Shown: positions 24,818 to 33,995, numbered from the stretch's first letter. The stretch: DNA of 34,977 bases from Alkalinema sp. FACHB-956 (GCF_014697025.1 NZ_JACJRC010000043.1:1-34977), one strand, 5' to 3'. The notes: generated by a model not told the origin, from the letters alone. Numbers and translations are program-made.

Positions 24818-24829
24818 AAATTCTGCATC

Positions 24830-24894
24830 CCAACGGCAATAGTCAACCAACGGCAATATTAACCAACAGCAATATTAACCAACAGCAATGTCAA
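24830..24894. repeat. 16/17-bp tandem repeat, 4 units
   Basis: Units at 24830, 24847, 24863 and 24879 follow CCAACAGCAATATTAA. The array occupies the 5' region of the J-domain gene, between it and the divergent Crp/Fnr gene. Confidence 0.9.
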
Positions 24895-25023
24895 TGGGCA
24901 GTCCTCCCCATTATCTAGAGCCGGGGCAAAAATCTGCAAGACTTAACCCAACCCCAACCTGAAAATTACCTAACCTTGAGGTTCAGCCGATAGAGTGCGG
25001 AAGTTAGCCTCTTCACATGTTCA

Positions 25024-25698
25024 ATGGTTTTTGCCATGATGCAATCCTCAACCCTCGGTTCAACGGACGCCAAACAGCTTCGCCAACTTCTGGAAAATCA
25101 ATATCAAGGTTCCAGCCTCAAAACCTTCAAACGAGGTCAGACAATTCCTTTATTACCGCAGGATGTGTGGGTGGTCTACCGGGGGGTTGTTCAGCTGGTG
25201 ACCCTTTACCCCAGCGGCGATGAAGCGGTTTTGGGCTTTGCAGTGCCACTCATGCCCTTTGGGATGCCCCTCACCATCACGCAGCCCTACCAAGCGATCG
25301 CACTGACAGATGTGGATCTCATGCGATTGCAAATGACCGACATTGAACAGTCCCCAGCGCTGACCCAATGCTTGCTGCAACAAATGCACCGTCGCCTGCA
25401 ACAAACGGAAGCCCTGCTCGCCTTGGCGAGTTATCGCCGCGTTGAGGAACGTTTGCTGCACCTCCTCGATCTGCTCACCCAGGAATTGGGGCAACCCAGC
25501 GAAGATGGCAACATTCGCCTCAGTGCTCGCTTGACCCACCAGCATCTTGCCAACACGATCGGAACCACCCGTGTGACCATCACCCGCCTATTGGGGCAAC
25601 TCCGCGATCGGGGTTACCTCACCTTAGACGAGCATCGCCACTTGGTGATTCGCAACCGCCTCATTCAGCAGGCCATGGGGGAATCGTTCAGTGCCTAG
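25024..25698 (+). CDS. Crp/Fnr-family transcriptional regulator
   Basis: A 224-residue regulator with an N-terminal cyclic-nucleotide-binding-like barrel (about 30-130; TFKRGQTIPLLPQDVWVVYR, then LVTLYPSGDEAVLGF) and a C-terminal winged helix (SARLTHQHLANTIGTTRVTI, then LLGQLRDRGYL). The recognition helix GTTRVTITRLLGQL resembles NtcA/Crp-type DNA binding. The barrel lacks the arginine-serine phosphate pocket of true cAMP receptors, so the signal may differ. It is divergent from the J-domain gene. ATG 25024 chosen; 25036 and 25039 are other in-frame ATGs. Confidence 0.9.
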   Translation: MVFAMMQSSTLGSTDAKQLRQLLENQYQGSSLKTFKRGQTIPLLPQDVWVVYRGVVQLVTLYPSGDEAVLGFAVPLMPFGMPLTITQPYQAIALTDVDLMRLQMTDIEQSPALTQCLLQQMHRRLQQTEALLALASYRRVEERLLHLLDLLTQELGQPSEDGNIRLSARLTHQHLANTIGTTRVTITRLLGQLRDRGYLTLDEHRHLVIRNRLIQQAMGESFSA

Positions 25699-25992
25699 GG
25701 CTAGGCTTGGGGCGGATTTCTGCTTGCAGAAGGACATGACCCGTGGGCAAATCACCTTAGGCAAATCACCTTAGGCAAATCACCTTAGGTAAGTGACCTT
25801 AGATCCAATGACTTGGGAGATCTCATGCCTTGGGATAAATGAGATTGGGTGGATGAGATTGGGTAAAGTTTTCTAGTAAGTAAATGTTTTCCAGCCAGAA
25901 AAAATGTTTACCCTTTAAACTCAAGATATAATTTTATCTCGACAAGTTTTCGCTATGATTCCGCTACTTTTGCTATTAATACACCTCTTAGC
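25699..25992. other. Intergenic region with tandem repeats
   Basis: About 300 bp with no gene. It contains a four-unit 14-bp array (GGCAAATCACCTTA at 25746, 25760, 25774 and a diverged unit at 25788) and a further 15-bp pair (GATGAGATTGGGT-type, about 25838-25866). Confidence 0.8.
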
Positions 25993-26054
25993 ATGAAAGC
26001 CTTGCAATTTAGTAGAAAATTTGCCCAATTTAGTGCAAAGTTCCTGGGGAGAGT

Positions 26055-26090
26055 GTCATCCACCCCTCAAGAGTCATCCAACCCTCAAGA
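26055..26090. repeat. 18-bp tandem duplication
   Basis: GTCATCCACCCCTCAAGA at 26055-26072 is followed by GTCATCCAACCCTCAAGA at 26073-26090, one base different, in the gap 3' of rlpA. Confidence 0.85.
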
Positions 26091-26176
26091 GGGGTATGGG
26101 TCACTCCTACAATCTATACCTCAGGAGACCAGCGCTTTATCCCCAATCCGCCGGTGGATAGGCCGACTTTTACAGT

Positions 26177-26272
26177 ACAACAAACCGCTACTGCAAAACC
26201 GATTGCTACAACAGCACAACAAACCGCTACTGCACCACCGATCTTTGCTGAACCATAGACCTTTACTGCACA
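26177..26272. repeat. Interrupted repeats at the 3' end of rlpA
   Basis: ACAACAAACCGCTACTGCA occurs exactly at 26177-26195 and 26216-26234, and shorter diverged CTACTGCA/TTTACTGCA copies continue to 26272. The last copy includes the rlpA stop codon (TTA at 26263-26265 on the plus strand), so the gene end is part of the array. Confidence 0.8.
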
Positions 26273-27612
26273 GAAGAGGTGTCCTCAGCCTTAGCGATTT
26301 GCTGTCCTGCCGCTAGGGGAGAGCCAGGGCCTGGCGTCAGTACCACAGCTTCAATATCTGCTAAACCTGTTTCATCGCTATCCAAGCAGGTTGCGGCTCG
26401 GTAGGAAAGATCCAGAATGCGCAGATGTTCATCGACATAAGGGCCGCGATCGTTAACCCGTACCACGACGCTTTTGCCGTTTTTGCGATTGGTAACTTTC
26501 AAAAACGTATCAAAGGGCAAATCACGGTGGGCTACGGTGAGATCGAACTGGTTATACACTTCACCGGTGGCGGTAATCCGACCATGGAAGTAGGGGCCAT
26601 ACCAAGAAGCAACCCCATCTAAAACCTTGGGGGTTTCCTGCAACCCATAGATCTCAATTTGAGCCTGGGCTAAGTCCAAGGGATTTTGTCCAAGAGCCGC
26701 TCGTAAATTGTTAATCCAGTCGATCGCTAACAGTTCAGCGTTCCAGCCTAGCCTGTGGGCTAAGTCAGGAGAAATGCGGAAGATTTCCTGGTTCTCAATT
26801 TTGCCAACAAAGTCTTTGCCGTCTAAAACTGGTTTGAGTTGACTGAGATTCAGGGAGAGGGGTTGTAGTTGTTGGCTCAGGCGTTGGGCAAAGCTTTCCG
26901 CTTGGCCACGATCGGGGAAAATCGCCACCCGGCATCCTTTCACCCAAACATGGTAGAAACTTGGATCGGTAGGATTTGTTCCAAAGGATTTGGTGGGTTG
27001 AGAACAATTCCACAGGTGTTGGCGTAATTCTCTAAAAGAGACCCCTGCAATTAATTGCTCCGAATCCCGTGCTGAAACCACCACCACTGGGGGAAAAATT
27101 GCGTTCCAGTCTGCGGCCAAATCTTGAACATTCCCCACGAATCCTTGCATGGTCTGGAACAAGACTCCTCCAATCATCGGATCCTGACTGGCTGAGTTAA
27201 CAGCAGATTGAGAATCTTGGGGTTGTACAGACGGAGCAGACGCTTCTGCGGGCGTAGTTGGGGAAATGGCCACTGCAGCAGGATGGGCTTGAGTTTCTGG
27301 CGTAAAGAAAAAATGTTCTACACGGGTCACCCACGCTAAGTTAGTCTCCTGGTTGGACAAGTTTTTCCCAGAAGTGGGCGTAGGGGAAGCCACAGCCGCA
27401 GCCGCAGACAATGGGTAGGTTAACCAGTGGCCTAAGCCATGCATAACCTGGAAAGCGATGAAATCTTGGGAATCTTCTTCCCCCAGACTTTTCTCCTTGC
27501 TTGAATGAGACAGGTCAGGAAGAGAAGGTGGATTTTGACTGGGCAACATTTGCCCTACGGAAAGCAGGACGGTTGCCAGGGAAATCCCCCATGCTAAACG
27601 AGATATACGCAT
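26263..27612 (-). CDS. rlpA: RlpA-like septal lytic transglycosylase
   Basis: A 449-residue secreted protein. MRISRLAWGISLATVLLSVG is a signal peptide. The C-terminal double-psi beta-barrel (about 335-440) is typical of RlpA: GVASWYGPYFHGRITATGEV, LTVAHRDLPFDTFLKVTNRK and SVVVRVNDRGPYVDEHLRIL. The long middle part (about 60-330) is cyanobacterial in style, with no recognised domain. RlpA cleaves glycan strands lacking stem peptides at division sites. ATG 27612. It diverges from the PhzF-like gene across 450 bp. Confidence 0.9.
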   Translation of the reverse strand: MRISRLAWGISLATVLLSVGQMLPSQNPPSLPDLSHSSKEKSLGEEDSQDFIAFQVMHGLGHWLTYPLSAAAAVASPTPTSGKNLSNQETNLAWVTRVEHFFFTPETQAHPAAVAISPTTPAEASAPSVQPQDSQSAVNSASQDPMIGGVLFQTMQGFVGNVQDLAADWNAIFPPVVVVSARDSEQLIAGVSFRELRQHLWNCSQPTKSFGTNPTDPSFYHVWVKGCRVAIFPDRGQAESFAQRLSQQLQPLSLNLSQLKPVLDGKDFVGKIENQEIFRISPDLAHRLGWNAELLAIDWINNLRAALGQNPLDLAQAQIEIYGLQETPKVLDGVASWYGPYFHGRITATGEVYNQFDLTVAHRDLPFDTFLKVTNRKNGKSVVVRVNDRGPYVDEHLRILDLSYRAATCLDSDETGLADIEAVVLTPGPGSPLAAGQQIAKAEDTSSVQ

Positions 27613-28063
27613 GTGTCACTAGAGCAAAATGTAAGATGCACTACAATTTTCCACATTAAGATCGTAAAGATCATGTGAAGTAAATATATCTATCTAAGGG
27701 GAAGTATTTAGATAGATAAAGATGACCTTTTCGGGTGAAATCGACCACTTACTTCACAAAAATGGACAAAATTGATTGTGCTAATGAACAATGCGTAGAT
27801 GCTAATCCCTGAGAATCAATGGCCTTGCAATGGCCTAAAACAGTGGTTTAGATAGCAATTGAGTCATTTCTAAAACAGTTTACCTAAATCTTTGCAAAAA
27901 CTACACAAAAAGTAAAAAATATCCTGATATCACTAGCGTCATAGCGAAGAAATTAGATTGCATCTAAACAGCATTTATCTTGGGGCATTGCTGCACCCAG
28001 CCCCCTCTCGACAAGGCTCTCCTTCAGGCTTTAAGGTGGCGAGGTACTGCTTGGGAGATTACA
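27613..28063. promoter_or_regulatory. Divergent intergenic region between rlpA and the PhzF-like gene
   Basis: About 450 bp of AT-rich sequence with no gene. A perfect 11-bp inverted repeat TATCTATCTAA/TTAGATAGATA (27687-27697 and 27708-27718, 10-nt spacing) stands about 75 bp upstream of the rlpA start. It lacks a T tract, so it looks like an operator rather than a terminator. The open frame upstream of 28064 (from 27980) lacks homology. Confidence 0.5.
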
Positions 28064-28963
28064 ATGCCGTCCTTGCCCTTCGTGATTGTTGATGTTTTTT
28101 CAGAGCAGAAATACGCTGGCAACCAGCTTGCTGTTTTCCTAGCCGATGATTCACTTTCATCTGATGCGATGCAGCAAATCGCCCGCGAAGTTAATTTTTC
28201 GGAAACCACCTTTGTGCTTTCTCCCCTCCCCCGATCGGGCGGGTATGACGTCAGAATTTTTACTCCCACCGCAGAACTGCCCTTTGCAGGCCACCCCACC
28301 TTGGGCACGGCCTATGTGATTCAGCAAAAGTTGTTGCAAAGGGTCGTCCCAGAAGTGGTGCTGAATCTGGCGGTCGGGCAAATTCCCGTGCGCCTGAGCT
28401 ATGGCACAGAGCAGAATCCAAGCGATCGACCGGAGATTCTCTGGATGCGGCAAAATCCACCGGAATTCGCTGAAAAAAGGACCATTGCAGAGCTTACAGC
28501 CGTTTTGGGGTTGGCCGCCAGTGACTTCGACGATCGCTATCCCATTCAAACCGTGTCCACAGGACTCCCCTTCTTGATCGTCCCCTTAAAAACCTTGGAT
28601 GCCCTCCAACGGATCCGAATTAATCGCGATCGCTACCAAGCACTGGTTCAAGAAGACATTCCTGCCATCTTTGTTTTCTGTCCAGAAACGCGCAATTCTG
28701 CCCATCAGTTCAGCGCCAGAATGTTTGCTGAAGCTTGGGGCATTCCCGAAGATCCCGCAACAGGCAGCGCCAATGGTTGCTTTGCAGGCTATTTGGCTCA
28801 CTACCGCTATCTAGGGAGCGATCGGGTAGCGGTTCAGGTAGAACAGGGATATGAAATGGGCCGACCCGCGTTGCTGTATTTACAAGCCGATCGATCGCAG
28901 GATCGGATCGAGGTCTTGGTCGGGGGACAGGTGATCCTAGTGGCCCAAGGGGAATTTGTTTAA
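28064..28963 (+). CDS. PhzF-family isomerase-like protein
   Basis: A 299-residue PhzF-fold protein, related to phenazine isomerase and diaminopimelate epimerase. The catalytic glutamate is E47 in REVNFSETTFV, and the family motifs YDVRIFTPTAELPFAGHPTL and AWGIPEDPATGSANG are complete. Most bacterial members are of unknown function; no phenazine genes are near, so phenazine synthesis is not supported. ATG 28064 is chosen because the upstream part is not homologous. It is followed on the same strand by an M28 peptidase gene. Confidence 0.92.
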   Translation: MPSLPFVIVDVFSEQKYAGNQLAVFLADDSLSSDAMQQIAREVNFSETTFVLSPLPRSGGYDVRIFTPTAELPFAGHPTLGTAYVIQQKLLQRVVPEVVLNLAVGQIPVRLSYGTEQNPSDRPEILWMRQNPPEFAEKRTIAELTAVLGLAASDFDDRYPIQTVSTGLPFLIVPLKTLDALQRIRINRDRYQALVQEDIPAIFVFCPETRNSAHQFSARMFAEAWGIPEDPATGSANGCFAGYLAHYRYLGSDRVAVQVEQGYEMGRPALLYLQADRSQDRIEVLVGGQVILVAQGEFV

Positions 28964-28981
28964 TGGGATCTGTGGTAGCAC

Positions 28982-29013
28982 ATGTCTAACCCAGCGAATG
29001 TCTAGCCCAGCAA
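28982..29013. repeat. 16-bp tandem duplication
   Basis: ATGTCTAACCCAGCGA (28982-28997) and ATGTCTAGCCCAGCAA (28998-29013) stand just before the M28 peptidase start at 29025. Confidence 0.8.
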
Positions 29014-29024
29014 ACGGATAGTTT

Positions 29025-29873
29025 ATGCAGGATTTGCAGCAACGCTTACTCAATCACCTCTTGGAAATTGTGCGGGAGCGGGATCCGTATTTAGCGCCCC
29101 AAGGACATTTTTACGTGCAACAGTATGTCAAGTCACAATTGGCCCAGTGGGGAACCGTGGAAACCCATGAATTCACCTTTAACGTTCGTCAGCATCGGAA
29201 TTTGATTTTGAATTTGCCCGATCGAACTGGTAAGTTTAACCGACCTCCCATTTTGATTGGAGCCCATTATGATGGCGTTCCAGGGTCTCCGGGGGCTGAT
29301 GACAATGCCAGTGGGGTTGCAGTGCTCTTAGAATTGGCACGATTGTTTGCTGAACAGCCTGCTCGCTATCCCATTCAACTCATTGCCTTTGATGTGGAAG
29401 AATATGGCTTAGTCGGTAGCCGAGACTACGCAGATACCTTGTTACAGCAACGTCAAAAAATTCGGTTAATGCTATCGCTAGAAATGCTGGGATATTGCAA
29501 ACAGGAACGGGGAACACAACAGTATCCCCAACCATTACAGAAGTTCTATCCCGATCGTGGCAACTTCATTGGGCTGATTGGTAACATTCCAACCTTATTC
29601 GATATGTTGTGGTTAAAACAGGCGCTGCAAGCGGCAGGCGTGCCCACCCAATGGTTGCCTGCGGGCTGGAAGGGCCATATCGTGCGGGCAACCCGAGCCA
29701 GCGATCACGCCCCCTTTTGGGATAACAATTACCGCGCCATTATGGTGACAGATACCGCCTTTATGCGCAACCCTCATTACCATTTACCGAGCGATCGCCT
29801 GGAAACTTTAGATTTACAATTCATGACTCACATTTGCCAAGGACTCGCCCAGGGGTTACAAAAACTATATTAA
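29025..29873 (+). CDS. M28-family zinc aminopeptidase
   Basis: A 282-residue peptidase of the M28 (aminopeptidase Y/QC) fold. The metal ligands are visible: H81 (IGAHYDGV), bridging D92 (PGADDNASG), E125-E126 (FDVEEYGLVGS) as catalytic base and ligand, E153 (SLEMLGYC) and H253 (NPHYHLPSD). All five are present, so it should be active. No signal peptide is visible, so it is probably cytoplasmic. It lies 61 bp after the PhzF-like gene, possibly in one transcript. Confidence 0.92.
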   Translation: MQDLQQRLLNHLLEIVRERDPYLAPQGHFYVQQYVKSQLAQWGTVETHEFTFNVRQHRNLILNLPDRTGKFNRPPILIGAHYDGVPGSPGADDNASGVAVLLELARLFAEQPARYPIQLIAFDVEEYGLVGSRDYADTLLQQRQKIRLMLSLEMLGYCKQERGTQQYPQPLQKFYPDRGNFIGLIGNIPTLFDMLWLKQALQAAGVPTQWLPAGWKGHIVRATRASDHAPFWDNNYRAIMVTDTAFMRNPHYHLPSDRLETLDLQFMTHICQGLAQGLQKLY

Positions 29874-30057
29874 AGCTATTGTCCTCAGTCTATAGATTGT
29901 TATGATTCCTGAATTTCTCTCTGGATTGTACATTTCTGTATCGTACAACTTGCCACATCTGGCGTGACTCAGCAGAAGTCGCTAGCAATTTACATCGAAT
30001 TTCAGACTACTATACATTGAAGGAATCAGCATGTTGTAAAGAGTATCATTTAACGCC
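29874..30057. promoter_or_regulatory. Upstream region of the STAND ATPase gene
   Basis: 184 bp with no gene. A short inverted repeat TTGTAC/GTACAA with an 11-nt spacer lies near 29925-29947, and a TATACAT box near 30012 may be a -10. No Shine-Dalgarno sequence stands directly before the GTG start. Confidence 0.35.
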
Positions 30058-33000
30058 GTGGAAGGGTCCTTGAATGCATCAACCATTGGCCTGCAAAAGG
30101 TCGATCAAGCCCGCAAGCGCTTAGGGTGGAATCGGCAATCGATCGTGTGGGCCCAGGCGGCACTGACCTCCGTTGCGACTCTCAAACAATTTTGGCGCGG
30201 AGAAAGAATTAGCCGTGAAAATTTTATTCAAATTTGTCAGGCAGTCGGTATTGAAGATTGGCTCAGCATTGCGGAAGAGGTCATCAATGCAGCCCAGAAT
30301 GCAGCCCAGTTTGACGATTTAAGGAACCCACTCCCCCCCCAAGGCACACTGTCTTTCCCTGCGAATCAAATTGATTGGGGCGAAGCTCCAGAAATCACTA
30401 GCTTTATCGGTCGAGAGGAGGATTTAAACACCCTCCAAACCTGGGTGGAAAACCGTTGTAAATTAATTGCCATTTTGGGCATGGGGGGCATTGGAAAAAC
30501 CACGATCGCCGTTCGGCTGGCGGAAACGTTGCAAGACCAATTTGATCTTGTTATTTGGCGATCGTTGCGGAATGCGCCAACGTTATCGGACATTTTGAAT
30601 GATATTTTACAGGGGATTGGTGAGGCGGAAGCAACCCATCTCAATCACTTTATTAATCAGTTTCTACAACTTTTACGCAATCAACGCTGTCTGATTATTT
30701 TGGACAATGCCGAATCTCTCCTGTCTGAAGGATCTGGTGTGGGAACTTACCATATCGGCTATGAAGTGTATGGAGAATTACTGCGGCGAGTCGGCGAAGA
30801 ACGACACCAAAGTTGTCTTGTGTTAACCAGTCGAGAGCCCCCCCGAGAACTATCACGGTTGGTTAGCGAAAAGGTCAAATTACTCAACCTATCCGGATTA
30901 TCCAGCGATGCAGGCAGCCAAATTCTTGCCTCCGTTGCAAATTTATCCGATGCGAATTTAACGCCGGAACAGTTCCCCGCCAATTATTCCGAAATTGTGG
31001 CGCATTACGCAGGCAATCCCCTCGCTTTGAAGATTGTTGCGGCGGGAATTCGGGATTTACTCGATCGGGATGTTGCAGCGTTTATTGAGTTATTGAACCA
31101 AGGTATTTTCCTGTTTGGTGATATTCAAGACCTGTTGGCCCGACAGTTCGATCGTCTATCCCTGAACGAACAGGAAATTTTGTATTGGTTAACGATCGTT
31201 CGAGAGCCCATTACATTGGATCGCCTCAAGACCGTTCTATTGCTACCAGAACCTAAAACTAAACTATTAGAAACGCTGGACAGTTTAAAGCGACGATCGC
31301 TCTTAGAAACCTCACTGAAGGGTTACACCTTGCAGCCCGCTGTGATGGAATATGCGCTCCGTCGTTTTCTCGATCGGGTGAGCCATGGCCTCAGAGCTTG
31401 GGTGGCCCAGACCCCACCAGCTTCTGACGCAGACTTTCATTTGCCGTGGGAATTATCCCACTTTCCCTGGTTGATGGCCACGGCACCGGAATTTGTCCGG
31501 GAAGCGCAGACCAAGTTAATTCTCGAACCCATCCTCGATCGACTCCAAGCCCATATCACCCCTTCAGAACCACTAGCTACCGTCGTTCTCAGATTATTAC
31601 AGCAGTTACGAGGTCAACCCGCCCCCAAAGTTGGCTATTGTGGGGGCAGTTTAGTCAATTTACTCGGTCACGTTCAAGGCAGCCTAGCCCAGCAAGATCT
31701 CTCTCACCTAATTCTTTGGCAGGTCGATCTGTGCATTCTTTCGTTACACGCCGTCGATCTTTCCTATGCCGATCTTTCCCATTCAGCATTAATTCAAACA
31801 TTTAGTAACGTATTGTCAGTAGCATTTAGTCCCGATGGGAACATGCTGGTTCAGAGTGATGACAATGGGTGGGTGATTGTCTGGGATATTGCCACCCGTC
31901 AGCCCTTAGCCGCATGGCAAGCCCATCCCTATTGGATCTTTACTGTAGTCTTCAGTCCCGATGGCCGTTCGATCGCCTGTTGTAGTTTAGACGGCACCAT
32001 TACGGTCTGGGATTGGCAAGCCTTCCAACAGACCCAGCCCACACGCCTATTGAATTCGGGGATTTCTAGTCATCCCAGTCCTGTTTCCAACCGTGGAAAT
32101 CGGTCCTCTCGCCCTTTTCCCTCCTCCTCCCAGCAATCCCCGCAGCACCAGTTTAGTCATCACACCGCAGGCGTGAGCGAAGTCCTGTTTCATCCATCCC
32201 AGCCGTGGCTCGCCAGTTGTAGTGCCGATCAAACGATCGGACTGGTTAATCTGAAGTCCGGTGAAATGTTGGGGCAATTGACAGGCCATGGGGGAATTAT
32301 TCGCACGATCGCTTGGGCGGCAGAGGGTCGGTATTTAGTCAGCGGCAGTCTAGACCAGACGCTGCGGCTATGGGATGTGGCCCGCCAAATTTGCTGTGGG
32401 CAGATCACCCTGGATGAACCCATCTACAAAATTGTGGGGTTACCCCGTGAGGTTTTAGGGGTTGAGGCCGTTGCGGTGGCGGGGGAAAGCGGCGACATTC
32501 GCATTTTCGCGTTAGATGCGATGATCGGTTCAGAATTAGAAGCGACAACAATAATAGCAACAACAACAACAACAGCTACAACAACTACAACACAACAAAA
32601 ATCACCCCCCACATTACAGCCATCACTCACCCAACAGTCACCTGATCCAATTCAGCATTTAATCGGCCATGACGATCGCATTTGGGGGATGGCAATAACC
32701 CATAATGGCAAACTTATCAGCAGTAGTGACGATCGCACCGTCAAGCTTTGGAATCTCCAAACGGGACAGTGCGAAAAGACCTTCTACGGTCATCAAGCGC
32801 GGATTTGGTCTGTAGCGGCCAGTGCCCAGGGGCTGATCGTCAGTGGGGGGGACGATCGCAGCGTGCGCCTGTGGCATGGTCAGACCCATCGGCGCTTGCA
32901 TCGCTTTCAGGGGTATCACAATGCTATGACGCCTGTCATTTTTGACGGTGCAGAATTGCTGACTTTCAGTACCGATCAAATTTTGCGCCGCTGGAATTTG

Positions 33001-33951
33001 ACCCAGCCCGATCCGATTCAACAATTTCCCTTGCCCACACAATCTTCCCTACAAGCGGCTCTCACGCCCGATCGCGCCCTCATTGCCAGTGGCAATTTAG
33101 ACGGAACCATTCCCCTCTGTGATGGCCGCACGGGACACCTGCGCCGCACGTTACGGGGGCATGAAGCCTGGGTGCGATATGTAGACTTTAGTCCCGATGG
33201 CCAGTGGCTGGTCAGTGCATCGGGAGATCAAACTCTGCGGCTGTGGGAGGTGGCAACGGGTAGCTGCCGTCAAGTTCTGGTGGGGCACCTGGGGCCCGTG
33301 CAAGTGGCAATCTTTGCGCCCCATGGCCGACAAATTGCGAGTAGTAGTTGGGATCACACCATTCGCCTTTGGGATCTTGAAAGTGCCAGTTGCTTACAGG
33401 TGTTAGATCCTGCCAGTGTAACGAATCGATCGCCCGATCGTGCCCAAGTGGGCCATCGCATCACCACTTTACTATTTTCCCAGGAAGGTCGTTATCTGAT
33501 GGGGGCTGGAGCCCAGGCCCAGGTACAAATTTGGGATTTACAGTCCAACCCACCCACCTGTACCGTGTTACCCCATCCCGGAGCCGTGGCTTTGGCGCTG
33601 CATCCTACGCTTCCTCTGTTAGCCAGCGCCAGCCAAAACGGAACGGTGAAATTATGGGATTTGCAAACCCAGGATTGCTGCGCCACTTGGTCTACGCCAA
33701 CGAGTTACCACAGTAATTTAGTGTTTAGTGAACAGGGAGAGTTTCTGGCGATCGGGGCAGACAATAGCACCTGTACCGTTTGGGCGGTGGAGGACTTGTT
33801 GACCCCATCTAGACGGCAATCGCCTTTGGTCTTGCAGGTCTATCGGCCCTATGAAAATACCCTCATTACCGGGATTCAAGGTTTAACAGAGGCGCAAACT
33901 GCGACCTTTATTGCGCTGGGGGCGATCGATCGTTCCCAAGCTGGACGCTAA
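30058..33951 (+). CDS. STAND ATPase: HTH, NB-ARC, pentapeptide and 14-blade WD40
   Basis: A 1297-residue signalling ATPase. Residues 1-75 are a helix-rich DNA-binding-like domain (RKRLGWNRQSIVWAQAALTS, then LKQFWRGERISRENFIQICQ) typical of cyanobacterial STAND proteins. NB-ARC: the Walker A GMGGIGKTT is at 141-149, Walker B LIILDN at 212-217 and SCLVLTSREPP and AGNPLALKIV follow. After a winged-helix-like stretch come pentapeptide-like repeats (about 546-580; DLSHL, DLSYADLSHS), then about 14 WD-like units from 582 to about 1262, enough for two seven-bladed propellers. The C-terminal VYRPYENTLITGIQGLTEAQ is a family tail. Family knowledge: such proteins sense a signal through the propellers and oligomerise, but none of the partners is known here. 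GTG 30058 is the likeliest start. Confidence 0.9.
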   Translation: MEGSLNASTIGLQKVDQARKRLGWNRQSIVWAQAALTSVATLKQFWRGERISRENFIQICQAVGIEDWLSIAEEVINAAQNAAQFDDLRNPLPPQGTLSFPANQIDWGEAPEITSFIGREEDLNTLQTWVENRCKLIAILGMGGIGKTTIAVRLAETLQDQFDLVIWRSLRNAPTLSDILNDILQGIGEAEATHLNHFINQFLQLLRNQRCLIILDNAESLLSEGSGVGTYHIGYEVYGELLRRVGEERHQSCLVLTSREPPRELSRLVSEKVKLLNLSGLSSDAGSQILASVANLSDANLTPEQFPANYSEIVAHYAGNPLALKIVAAGIRDLLDRDVAAFIELLNQGIFLFGDIQDLLARQFDRLSLNEQEILYWLTIVREPITLDRLKTVLLLPEPKTKLLETLDSLKRRSLLETSLKGYTLQPAVMEYALRRFLDRVSHGLRAWVAQTPPASDADFHLPWELSHFPWLMATAPEFVREAQTKLILEPILDRLQAHITPSEPLATVVLRLLQQLRGQPAPKVGYCGGSLVNLLGHVQGSLAQQDLSHLILWQVDLCILSLHAVDLSYADLSHSALIQTFSNVLSVAFSPDGNMLVQSDDNGWVIVWDIATRQPLAAWQAHPYWIFTVVFSPDGRSIACCSLDGTITVWDWQAFQQTQPTRLLNSGISSHPSPVSNRGNRSSRPFPSSSQQSPQHQFSHHTAGVSEVLFHPSQPWLASCSADQTIGLVNLKSGEMLGQLTGHGGIIRTIAWAAEGRYLVSGSLDQTLRLWDVARQICCGQITLDEPIYKIVGLPREVLGVEAVAVAGESGDIRIFALDAMIGSELEATTIIATTTTTATTTTTQQKSPPTLQPSLTQQSPDPIQHLIGHDDRIWGMAITHNGKLISSSDDRTVKLWNLQTGQCEKTFYGHQARIWSVAASAQGLIVSGGDDRSVRLWHGQTHRRLHRFQGYHNAMTPVIFDGAELLTFSTDQILRRWNLTQPDPIQQFPLPTQSSLQAALTPDRALIASGNLDGTIPLCDGRTGHLRRTLRGHEAWVRYVDFSPDGQWLVSASGDQTLRLWEVATGSCRQVLVGHLGPVQVAIFAPHGRQIASSSWDHTIRLWDLESASCLQVLDPASVTNRSPDRAQVGHRITTLLFSQEGRYLMGAGAQAQVQIWDLQSNPPTCTVLPHPGAVALALHPTLPLLASASQNGTVKLWDLQTQDCCATWSTPTSYHSNLVFSEQGEFLAIGADNSTCTVWAVEDLLTPSRRQSPLVLQVYRPYENTLITGIQGLTEAQTATFIALGAIDRSQAGR
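30286..30309. repeat. In-frame 12-bp duplication in the STAND gene
   Basis: AATGCAGCCCAG at 30286-30297 is repeated exactly at 30298-30309, giving NAAQNAAQ between the N-terminal domain and NB-ARC. Confidence 0.85.
32541..32600. repeat. ACA-rich triplet microsatellite in the STAND gene
   Basis: Mostly ACA/ACT triplets translate as runs of threonine (ATTIIATTTTTATTTTTQQ) between the fifth and sixth WD units, in a linker. The unit is three bases, so length changes stay in frame. Confidence 0.85.
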
Positions 33952-33995
33952 CGGAATGCTTGCGGGCTGAATTCTCCAGTTGGGTTCCAATTTTT

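Noticed and set aside
25993-26316. A 107-residue open frame on the plus strand
   Set aside because: Its C-terminal half is translation of short repeats (KPLLQ, RPLLH) and it overlaps rlpA; no ribosome-binding site.
28064-28963. Phenazine biosynthesis from the PhzF homology
   Set aside because: No other phenazine gene is near, and the family is broad.
30058-33951. Calling the STAND protein an antiviral Avs sensor
   Set aside because: NB-ARC/WD40 proteins are common in cyanobacteria as signalling factors. No phage gene recognition domain or nuclease effector is fused, so defence is only a possibility.
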